Shown here in pieces: positions 1 to 8,662 of a stretch of 14,896 nucleotides of DNA. Under the pieces are notes generated by a model. The model was not told where the DNA came from and did not search any database. It saw nothing but the letters and a program-made list of their open reading frames with translations. How positions within the stretch are numbered: position 1 is the first letter of the stretch; every line of letters begins with the position of its first letter. A program made the translations under genes and the position numbers. The stretch is from Asterionellopsis glacialis. Taxonomy: Eukaryota > Bacillariophyta > Plagiogrammaphyceae > Rhaphoneidales > Asterionellopsidaceae. The stretch is taken from positions 5,015 to 19,910 of the forward strand of contig WKLE02001073.1 in assembly GCA_014885115.2 (NCBI GenBank), in the 5' to 3' direction.

Positions 1-41
1 TCCGAGCTTTTTTAGATTTTGTAAATATTGTACTTTGAACT

Positions 42-289
42 ATGTCGTTCTCAGTTTCCAGTGGGCAGGAGCTAAAAAACGAATATGATCAATACGAAGA
101 ACTTCCATCGTCACCCCAACATAACAAACATAATACCAGTGTTGCTGTGTCACCCATTTATATATCAATATCTTCTTCTGACGATGACGACGATGTTGTG
201 ATAAATTCTTCCGAAGATGAAGTCTCACCACCACCACCACCACCACAACAACAACAACCATTGCCTGCATCACCACCAGCATTACGACC

Positions 290-341
<52 letters not shown>

Positions 342-2426
342 AGTAAGAAACACACCAGTCGAGAAGTATTCCAAAACTTTATTATCATGTCTATCCTCCT
401 ATCTGCCAATCACGGTAGTATGGTTTCATGTTTGGCCTTTGCAACATTGGAATTGGGTTCTGTGGGTGCCTACCAATCTGCAATACTACATTTAGTGTTT
501 GCCATGTCATCTTTAATGGGCGCATGTTACATAGTTAAGTATATTGGTGCCAAGACAAGTTTAATTATTGGAATGGCATTTTATACTTTATATGTTGGTA
601 GTTTTTGGATTGCATTACAATATCCATCTGTACTTGAACCATTTGCTATCTTGGGTGCTATCGTAGGTGGGTTAGGTGGTGGTTTGATATGGACTGCGCA
701 AGGTACTTACTTTGGTTACGCCAGCTGCGATTATGCAATTTCACTACAGTCATTATCCAATGTTGATAATCACGACGATAACGACGACGATGGAATCACT
801 ACTACTGAGGTTTATGATGACGACAACAATAGTAATAGTATTAATAGCTGCTACAGCAATGGTCATCATGATGAAACAACACAAATTCGACCTAGAAGTA
901 GAGGACAACGACTATCTCGTCAACGATTCCAAAGACGAGGCAATTACAATACGAATGCGACAGCATTATTTGGTGGAATCTTTGCATTTGTATACTTGGC
1001 TCTTGAAGTTGGTGCAAAAGTTTTGTCGTATTTAATTTTGAGACGAGATGGTGCTGAAACTGCCACAGCCGCCGCCAACAACAGTAGTTGGAGTATAGTG
1101 TTTGGTGTATACACAATCATTGCCTTAATTTCTACCTTTGGAATGATTTTCATCAAAGATTATCCTACTTCATCGCCATGCTCTCCTCCTTCTCCTCCTC
1201 TTCCCGGACAAGAACAGGAAGAGCAACATAGTCCTTATCACAATCATCATATTGGTGGAGATGTTCGGCAGACACCATCGCCATCATCGCCATTTTTGTA
1301 TCAACTTACATCTGCATGGCATCTACTCCGTGAGGATGCCAAAATGAAATATATGATAGGTTTAAGTGCTGTTTTTGGCTTTGCTTCACCCTTTGTGAAT
1401 TCCTATGTGAATGGTGAAGTGCTCTACAAGTTACTTTTACATGATAATCATGAAATGTCAAGCATGACCTCAAGTGCTACGACTATTATCATTGATGATA
1501 CCACTGGCGGGTCTTCCTCCTCCTCTTCTTCTCACCTTGAGTATGCAGGACTGTTTTCCGCTGTCACATCGATTGTTGCTGCGTTATGTTCACTACTCTT
1601 TGGACATGTAGCACAATATGTCGGTAAAGGTCCAATCTTACATTTTGGTTCCTTATGTTTTGCCATGGTAGTTTTGCCATTTTTGTTTTCGGAAACTTCG
1701 ACCGATACTACTATGAAATGGACTACCATTATATTTATCTATGTATTTCAAGGCATAGGACGATCCACATTTGAAGGTACACTCAAGGCAACCTTTGCTG
1801 ATTTTTTCCCCAATGAGAAAGAAAGTGCGTTTGGTAATCTTGTATTGCAATCTGGTATCTTTACATCCTTGGGTTATTATCTATCCTATGGATTACAATG
1901 TTCCAATACCAGCACGAGCACAAGTTCAGCAGAATTCGGATCAGGCCTAGTAGGCCATCATCATTCGTCATCTTCATCATCATCACTACCATCCTTATCA
2001 CCAACACACCCTCATCAAAATTATTGTATTCGAACCCCTCACGGTTTAAAATGCTCAAGTGCTATACCTATCCATAATGATGGCGAATCACAACAACTAC
2101 TAAGAACATCATCATCATCCTCAACATTGCAGTCATCTAATTTTGACTCTTGTGTTCAATTTAAAGATGGAACGTTACATAATATAGCACCATTACAATG
2201 GCTAATCATTGTAAGTTGTATACTTGCCATGTTGGGTTATTGGAGAGCATCTGTATTGTTTCAAAAAGAACAAGAACAACATCAAGAAGACGAAGAAGAT
2301 CAAAATGAAATGTCTATCAACAACATTAGTATGATGGATACTATCACCACCAACAATAACAAGGAAGAAGCTTCACTTACTACTTCCACCAAAGCAAAGA
2401 ACAAATCTTCTTCTTCTTCTCAATAA
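42..2426 (+). CDS. UNC93-like major facilitator superfamily membrane protein
   Basis: A single open frame of 794 codons. An in-frame TGA at 36-38 sits just before the ATG, so this start is well supported unless there is an upstream exon. About 12 hydrophobic segments can be read, near residues 112-132, 143-163, 172-193, 198-218, 308-331, 349-371, 436-459, 501-524, 530-550, 560-578, 598-618 and 716-735. This is the MFS number. The segment ending GGGLIWTAQGTYFGYAS (about 212-228) matches the conserved 'LWTAQGTY' region of the UNC-93 family, and an LGSVGAYQSAILH stretch (138-150) lies one helix after it begins. Family members are poorly understood transporters or channel regulators, so the substrate is unknown. 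Low-complexity inserts sit in the N-terminus (poly-D, poly-P, Q4, N17), in loops 4-5, 6-7, 7-8 and 11-12, and in the acidic C-tail. No introns are needed. Family assignment is fairly sure; function is not. Confidence 0.85.
291..341 (+). repeat. (AAC)n trinucleotide repeat coding for 17 Asn
   Basis: Seventeen consecutive Asn codons, all AAC except a final AAT, in the N-terminal cytosolic region of the UNC93-like protein (residues 84-100). It directly follows CCA/CAA codon runs giving P6 and Q4. Such a nearly pure tract is a microsatellite and is expected to vary in length between alleles. Confidence 0.95.
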
Positions 2427-2427
2427 A
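2422..2427 (+). promoter_or_regulatory. AATAAA overlapping the stop codon of the UNC93-like gene
   Basis: The last sense codon CAA, the TAA stop and the next base together spell AATAAA. If used as a poly(A) signal, the 3' UTR would be very short. The match is exact, but use as a signal is inference, since the hexamer can arise by chance in AT-rich DNA. Confidence 0.3.
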
Positions 2428-3130
2428 GCATTTTACAGTACTTTTAAGAAAAAAACTCTGATCTGCAAGTTCACTACTCCACACGAAAAGTGATATCAGC
2501 AGACAGAGAGGAGTACTAGTTACGGTAGGTCCTACGTACAGTCTGGTAGAAGACGACTACTACGATCCATCAGTGAATGTGGTCGACCAATCATTAGCCA
2601 CTACTCTTTAAGACGGATGGCACAACTGGATTTCCGTTGGGTTGTGTATCCCTACTACTACTGTACACACACTATGTACAATAATAATTAATTGCATTTT
2701 TGATATAAAAAGAGAATATCTTGATTTATGTTTGTTTCGTGTGTGTCGTTCGACGTAGTATAATCCGAAATACGATTCATTGTTTTTCTACATACATATA
2801 AAAGGGAATATCCCACCATAAGAGCAATAATAATGGAACAGAACGATCTTTTACAAGCTACGTACTAACTGTTCTTTGTTATTGTGTGAACAAAAGAATG
2901 CATATATGGCCGTTGAGAAGAAAAGGAAAGAAAATTACAGTGGTGTGGAGTGTACTGTATTGAAAAGCGTTTTCTAGAAAACAGAATTCACACAAAATAT
3001 TACGCAGCGTTTGCACATATTATAAAGGTATACTTTTATGCATAGAATCTGATTATTTTTACTGCAATATTCATATTCTGTCTAAATACAAACGGAGTAC
3101 CGGATACAGGTACATAGGACCCTAGTAAGA

Positions 3131-3159
3131 ACTCGTGAGTTACCAGGTAATACACGAGT
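3131..3159. repeat. 29-bp imperfect palindrome
   Basis: Outer arms ACTCGTG (3131-3137) and CACGAGT (3153-3159) flank an inner palindrome TTACC-A-GGTAA (3140-3150). Around the central base at 3145, 12 of 14 positions pair perfectly and one more could form a G-T pair in RNA. The centre ACCAGGTA resembles the dispersed decamer GTACCAGGTA. Confidence 0.6.
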
Positions 3160-3510
3160 ATCTTGGAAAGTATTTTACTTTCTACCCATATTTACAAGGT
3201 TTAGTGTCAATGAACGTACAGTCTCATGTACCTGCATGCAATAACATCCATAAAAATACAGATATCCAACCGACGGTTTCTTATTATCTGGTACACATAA
3301 GCAAGACTGGAATTCCTGGTACATGATGCACTTAACAAATTGAATATCAGATACCAGTAGCTTGATAGCCGTACAATCAATAGAATCTATAGTCAGAACT
3401 GCTTTAGATATAGTTACTTATTGGTATTAAGTAGACTCCTCGTACTATACAAGCACATTTCTGGTCCTATTTCTACAGTTACAAAGGTTGTTTGAGTTAG
3501 CCAAGATTGA

Positions 3511-3560
3511 TTCGCGTACCAGGTACCAGGTACGGAAATCTATTTCGCGTACCAGGTACC
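3511..3560. repeat. Direct repeat of a 17-mer containing the GTACCAGGTA word
   Basis: TTCGCGTACCAGGTACC occurs at 3511-3527 and exactly again at 3544-3560, an offset of 33 bases. In the first copy the 7-base unit GTACCAG is itself tandemly doubled (3516-3529) and closed by GTAC, giving alternating overlapping palindromes. Three of the six decamer copies in the window lie here. Confidence 0.8.
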
Positions 3561-4191
3561 TTATGAAAGTCTTTTTTGTATAAAATATGCCTGGTACAGC
3601 TCTACAAAGAATCGCGAGCCAACTGGTCTTTTCCAGACCCCAATCAAGAAAACAACAACGAAGGAGAAACTACGATTTCGCCTGATACGAATCTCTCTGC
3701 AGAGTGCTTATTGGGTGCGGACACAAACGCGACTTCTGGATCATCAGATTAGAGAGTTGAAAGTCCAAACCGTGACTGCAGACTTCTTGGCGCGTATTCC
3801 AATAGTCAAGAACCACCGACAGCAAGAATCTTGTCATTGATGCTGTAATCACTCTGTCCATTCTTGTGATTCAATTAACCGGTCAAAAAAAAAGACAGAT
3901 TGACAACGCATCGAACACAAACTCCTTTCGCTTACTTACTACTGTCTGTGTCTACTGTGGCACTCGATCACGAAACAAGACTCTAGAGTACAATCAGACT
4001 GATTGTACTTTTGTTTACTGGTTTCTATAAAGTCGATACCACGTGCAGTGAAGTGCAGTCCGTTGCAAGTCCATTTGCAATCAATTTCCAGTGCAGACCA
4101 TTCTAGTCTAGCAACACTAGCAGCCCCCCCATCTAATTTCAAGCATTGAATAAATAATTAATTTGTCTTTTACGAAAAAAAAGAAAGGAAA

Positions 4192-7100
4192 ATGAATTCG
4201 GAAATACATCCAAAAAGACGTCAATCCCGTCATTTCAATGACTTTGATTCATTTGGGATTGTCAATTCCACAGATGAATTGTTACGGCAACGCGAAAAAA
4301 TGGGATTTTGTACGACCTGCCAATTAAATCCTGTAAAATTATTTAATATCAAGAGAAATAAATGGAACCCTTTGAAAGTAGCCTCAAAGATTCCCTTAAC
4401 GACACCTGGAAGGTGCTATGAAGGAATTTGTTTAGTCTGTTATCCAGAACGGGATCCAAATCACCACTTTCATAGCAGTAAAGGATATGGTTTAAATCAT
4501 TCAGGAATAATACCACCAGGAGCATCTTTGGGACGAAACATTCAGAAGAAACCAAATAGGAACTCAGCGCTATCCCATAATCCCATTGTTTCTCGTCCCC
4601 CAAAACCTACTGAAGCTGTTCAACGATTATCCAAAAGTGAACACGACCATAGTGATGGAGACTTTCTATTCGACAGTGGTGATCTTAAGATTGATGATAT
4701 ATTGCCGGCTAGTTTACCTCGTAATAGTAGAGCTCAGCAACCACAGCCACAACCACAGCCACAACCACAGCCACAACCACAACCACAACCACAACCACAA
4801 CAACCACAAGACCAACAGGTAGAATATCAAGTAGGAATATATCAACTTGCACCTCCCAAGGAAAAAAATCGAGATATAGTTTTTCATGCTCAAACTTCTT
4901 CTAAAACTGAAAAAACACCACCAGATAGTCAGCGGTATGAAGAACCATTTGTGGGACCACCAGGATTACGCAGTACAACTATAAATATTGATAACTCAAA
5001 TGGTGCAGGTTTTGATGATGATGTAAGTTGCATCACAACACCTACTATCTTTTCAGAAGAGCAGCAACGGCGAAGCTCTCGTGATTTTAAATTAAGACAA
5101 CAGCAAGTCCAACGACAATATGGACAACCACCACAAGAAGAACTAGCTAATAGTCTTCCTACTACTGCTACTACTTTGCGTGGTCCAAAAGGACGTTATC
5201 ATGATGAGGATTCCATAGGTTCTAGACCACGTAGTTCCAAGACTGAATCGGAAAACGAAAAAGCTTTTCATAGTAGCAATGAAATTGATTTGAAATTACA
5301 ACAAAGTAGAGGTCATGACATTGACCTTGATGTAAATAATGATGCTGGTGCTGCGGCAGCAGCCGTGGTACCACCCACTGCTACCAACGAAAAAGAAGTT
5401 TCTCGACGTAGTGTACATTTCACAGATGATACTAATTCTCATGATAATGGTAGTAATCAAAGTGGAAATTCAGGTAGAAGTCAAAATAAGAATTTTCAAG
5501 AGCCATCACAATACGAGGGTAATTTATCAAAACAAATAGTATCCATGAGTGTATCTAGTGGTGAAGACCAAAAGGACAACAACAGCAACAACAACGACAG
5601 CGGTTTTAACGAAAACGACAACTTGGATGATAATGAAAATTCATTTCATGTTACAAGTGATAATTTTGATAGGAGTAATATTCATCCTCATGATCATGCA
5701 GGCTTTGACTACGACAAGAGAATGACAAAGCTTGCGGCATCTGAACCTAACCTTGGTTACGATGACAACGATTTGTCACATTTACCAAGGTCGACAAAGT
5801 CAGAGAATACTAATATCAACAGCGCTTCGAGCAACTTATCTACCAAGAGAATTCAATCATACGATACTCATAATTCTTTTGACGTAACATCTCGTCCTAG
5901 CAGTATGAGAGCTAGATCCATGGGACACGGTCCAGAATCATCACACATTAAATATGATCGGGCATCAAGATCATCGAATTATTCAGATCGTCTTGAATTT
6001 GCACGTGAAATGGGTAAAAAAGCATCTATAAACCTTAATGCTGCTAATACGGATGGTGGTGGAAGTGGTAATAACAGCAACGCTGAATCACGTAATCTTC
6101 CTGAATCCGAACCATTTCGTGTTAGTAGTGATGCTGTTGATAATGGATCACCCTCAAATCGAAGTTCTGCTTTTAATGGTGGATCGCGTCGTGATCTTTC
6201 TAATTCAGAAGGTCGTCGATCAAATTCCTACTATGCAGAACGTCTTGAATTTGCACGTAATATGGGTCAACGAACATCTATGGCTTCCTTTGAGGGCAAC
6301 AACAACAACAGCAACAACGATAGCAAGAGCAGCAGCAACAAAGAAGATCCAAACACTTTAGAATTAGAATCAGATCTATATCCGTATGGTGCTGCTGCTG
6401 CTATTGCTGATGAACCACCCTCAAATCAAATCGCTACTGGTAGTGACACATCTCATCGTAATAATACATTCAACCAATCGATTATCGATATCCACGGGAT
6501 GTACAAATCCGAACCAGTGGATTTAGATTTAACACCAGGAACACCAGTAGCATCAGTAGATCCACCAGCAGAAGCATCATCTAGTGATGTGAATATGGAT
6601 GAGTTGAAAAGTCTTGTGCGTGATATGATGCCGTCTGCTACAGATTGTGTTGAAATAGTACTAGGAATTATAGTTGAATCCATGAGAAGTCATGCCAATC
6701 ATAAGGAAGTTCAAGAGTATGGATTGCAACAAATCTCAAAATTGGCGAAAGCGGCTCCGCACGAAGAAAGGAACAGACGTGCTATCATTGAATTAGACAT
6801 TCACAAGGATGCCCTGGAGGCATTCGAGAACCACAAACAACATCCTACAGTAATTAAGGAAGCCTGTGAACTGATTTGGACAGTGGCAATATCTGATTCA
6901 TGTCGACTAAAGATCATACAAGAAGAGGCAACACAAAAAATCTTGAAAGTTGTAGAAGAACACCCTCGGGAAGAAAAAGTTATTGTATGGGCGATTGGTG
7001 CATTACGCACTCTTTCGGCAGATTCACGAACCAATAATTATTTAAAGGTTAAACCAGTAGCCAAGGCGATGAAATGTCACAAGTTCAATACGGACATACA

Positions 7101-7812
7101 ACGTGATGGATGTGCATATTTAAGTAATGCAGCTGTAGATGCTGACAATGATACTGTTGCTGTTGTACCCCATGAGGTTATGGAAGTTGTTGTAGGTGCA
7201 CTCATAACACATTGCAAGCGTAGTAAGGATGTAGCGACAAGTGCGTGTTTTTGTTTGAAGAATTATACTTTTGAAGAAGATAATATAAGAGCATTGAGCC
7301 GATTCCATAATTTAAAAGGGACCTTAGAGGATCTTGGTTCCCAAGGTATGGAAGATGCCTTGGATGTCATTGAAAGTTTACGCCTACAATCGCAATTAGA
7401 TGGATCATTGGAAGACATTGTTTTACCATCAATGGTTGAAGCAGGTACAGGTCACAAGGCTGTTGACAATGTGACTGACCTTATGGTTGAATATGATTGG
7501 TCACTCAGACTTACAAGTTGTGCCTTGGAATGTTTGTCAACATTAGTAAATCAATCACAAGCTAATCAACATGACATTGTATCGAAGGGTGCGCTGAAAA
7601 AGATCACGGAAGCTATGGATCGATTTATTATAGATGAAGACCTTCAACTTAAATCATTTGGTATCATCCTGCCATTAGCACAAGAATCCGAGTTTGTGTC
7701 TCAGATGAGACGATATCACATTGCTTCCTATATTGAACGATCATTATCGGCGCACAAAAATAATCAAGAAATACAAGAAATTGGACGTGAAACTCTAAGG
7801 TACATTCAATAG
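4192..7812 (+). CDS. ARM-repeat-like protein with N-terminal cysteine cluster
   Basis: An uninterrupted 1206-codon frame. An in-frame TAA at 4159-4161 lies upstream, and the ATG sits in an A-rich context (GGAAAATG). Residues 35-90 hold five cysteines, C40-x2-C43-x31-C75-x4-C80-x2-C83, with PLTTPG between them, which may bind zinc. I recall similar N-terminal 'CxxC...PLT...GxCLxC' modules in other diatom proteins, but this is unverified. Residues 90-800 are hydrophilic and presumably disordered. They include a QP repeat (183-202), N/S/D runs and a duplicated RLEFAR motif (600-605, 684-689). Residues about 801-1206 are rich in amphipathic helices, with segments such as KEACELIWTVAIS and IVWAIGALRTLSAD typical of armadillo/HEAT-like solenoids, followed by DVATSACFCLKNY. 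The likely role is as a protein-interaction scaffold; partners and location are unknown. The gene itself is near certain, the ARM-type fold likely, and the cysteine module's role speculative. Confidence 0.8.
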   Translation: MNSEIHPKRRQSRHFNDFDSFGIVNSTDELLRQREKMGFCTTCQLNPVKLFNIKRNKWNPLKVASKIPLTTPGRCYEGICLVCYPERDPNHHFHSSKGYGLNHSGIIPPGASLGRNIQKKPNRNSALSHNPIVSRPPKPTEAVQRLSKSEHDHSDGDFLFDSGDLKIDDILPASLPRNSRAQQPQPQPQPQPQPQPQPQPQPQQPQDQQVEYQVGIYQLAPPKEKNRDIVFHAQTSSKTEKTPPDSQRYEEPFVGPPGLRSTTINIDNSNGAGFDDDVSCITTPTIFSEEQQRRSSRDFKLRQQQVQRQYGQPPQEELANSLPTTATTLRGPKGRYHDEDSIGSRPRSSKTESENEKAFHSSNEIDLKLQQSRGHDIDLDVNNDAGAAAAAVVPPTATNEKEVSRRSVHFTDDTNSHDNGSNQSGNSGRSQNKNFQEPSQYEGNLSKQIVSMSVSSGEDQKDNNSNNNDSGFNENDNLDDNENSFHVTSDNFDRSNIHPHDHAGFDYDKRMTKLAASEPNLGYDDNDLSHLPRSTKSENTNINSASSNLSTKRIQSYDTHNSFDVTSRPSSMRARSMGHGPESSHIKYDRASRSSNYSDRLEFAREMGKKASINLNAANTDGGGSGNNSNAESRNLPESEPFRVSSDAVDNGSPSNRSSAFNGGSRRDLSNSEGRRSNSYYAERLEFARNMGQRTSMASFEGNNNNSNNDSKSSSNKEDPNTLELESDLYPYGAAAAIADEPPSNQIATGSDTSHRNNTFNQSIIDIHGMYKSEPVDLDLTPGTPVASVDPPAEASSSDVNMDELKSLVRDMMPSATDCVEIVLGIIVESMRSHANHKEVQEYGLQQISKLAKAAPHEERNRRAIIELDIHKDALEAFENHKQHPTVIKEACELIWTVAISDSCRLKIIQEEATQKILKVVEEHPREEKVIVWAIGALRTLSADSRTNNYLKVKPVAKAMKCHKFNTDIQRDGCAYLSNAAVDADNDTVAVVPHEVMEVVVGALITHCKRSKDVATSACFCLKNYTFEEDNIRALSRFHNLKGTLEDLGSQGMEDALDVIESLRLQSQLDGSLEDIVLPSMVEAGTGHKAVDNVTDLMVEYDWSLRLTSCALECLSTLVNQSQANQHDIVSKGALKKITEAMDRFIIDEDLQLKSFGIILPLAQESEFVSQMRRYHIASYIERSLSAHKNNQEIQEIGRETLRYIQ
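4738..4797 (+). repeat. Gln-Pro dipeptide repeat (10 units)
   Basis: Ten consecutive CAR-CCA hexamer units code for (QP)10 at residues 183-202 of the ARM-repeat-like protein. A further Q/P-rich stretch with no fixed period follows. The tract is probably length-polymorphic and forms an extended polyproline-like linker. Confidence 0.9.
5989..6258 (+). repeat. Duplicated RLEFAR-x-MG motif in the disordered linker
   Basis: CGTCTTGAATTTGCACGT occurs at 5989-6006 and identically at 6241-6258. Each copy codes RLEFAR, in the contexts SNYSDRLEFAREMGKKAS and SNSYYAERLEFARNMGQRTS. The copies are 84 residues apart within otherwise low-complexity sequence, which suggests a short helical binding motif present twice. 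Confidence 0.75.
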
Positions 7813-8662
7813 TGATTAGTGACGAAAGTAGAAAGAGAAAGAAGATGCAAGAAATTGGTTGTGTTATGGTCGGACCCATGAGTTTATTGAAGAGTCTCTT
7901 GGCCACACACTTACACCACAAATGTGAATCACCCACTATACATTAGGACCGACCAGTTAAGAAAAAAGTTTTCAAAGATAGAAGAGGTTTTACATAAACA
8001 GTTTTAAAAAATAAAAAAGGAAGAAACATGATTGCTACTTTGTCAATACTTTGTATACTAGGAACACGTGATGGGTGCCTTCATCTAGCTACTAACTGCA
8101 GCAAGGGATTCAAAGATTATTCTGACCCCCTTCAGCATATTCTTTTACGAGCTAGAGGTAGATGTGCATTGTACTTTCCGCTTGGATTTGTCGACAAGCA
8201 AACCAGTTACACGTTTTGAATGGAAATGTTTGCAAGTCCCAGAAAGAAGACAAAGTATCAACCAATTGGGAGAAGAGAATTATTTTGTGACAAGAAAGCC
8301 AAAGTCTCCACTCTAGACTGTATAGTATAGAGAGCATGTACGAGAATTCTGTCACTGTCGAGAGTGGTGTCATCATCAACAAAAAAAATTCTTCATCTAG
8401 ATAATTCAAAAAGCTTAAGATGGTTACACAATAGTCCTAAAAGGCATAGAGTCATTTCTACTAAAAGAACGGAAAGATCCATCCATTTTTGGAGAAGGTG
8501 GATGAAAATAAGTATCAAGTGTATCATGAATCATGTTTTATTGTCAAAGACGTTTAGCGACCTATATCCAAGAAAGATATTAGTTTATAGTTTGTTTAAA
8601 GTTTAGGTAGTCGGATCTCCTCTCCCTTGGAAACTTCATACCACAATGCACATAGGGAAGAT
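7813..8662. other. Convergent intergenic region
   Basis: This 850-base region lies between the stops of two converging genes. An AATAAA at 8010-8015 is about 200 bases past the plus-strand stop. On the minus strand, an AATAAA (read at 8542-8537) is about 120 bases past the stop of the minus-strand gene. Both are plausible poly(A) signals. One 63-codon ATG ORF (8028-8219) has no recognisable features. The longer frames at 8152-8409 and 8364-8606 begin with TTG and GTG and are not credible. I see no RNA gene. Confidence 0.5.

Larger units (their letters stand above)
2427..4191. other. Long intergenic stretch with GTAC-rich short repeats
   Basis: This 1765-base stretch between two plus-strand genes has no ORF with an ATG and protein-like content. 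The longest frames are about 63 codons; one starts at GTG (3135) and one lies on the minus strand (ATG at 3861). A TATA-like TATAAAAG is at 2797-2804, followed by an 11-codon ORF at 2833-2868, which is too short to call. From about 3100 to 3600 the stretch is dense in words such as GTACCAG, CTGGTAC and TAGGACC, with the palindromes listed separately. The part just before 4192 must hold the promoter and leader of the ARM-repeat gene, but I see no clear core element apart from AT-rich runs near 4145-4160. Confidence 0.6.

Noticed and set aside
217..495. Other-frame ORFs across the trinucleotide repeats (poly-His, poly-Thr, poly-Leu)
   Set aside because: These are shadows of the UNC93-like gene, created by the repeat lacking stops in several frames.
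8028..8219. 63-codon ORF after the ARM-repeat gene
   Set aside because: Short, no protein features, and lying in the likely 3' UTR/terminator zone.
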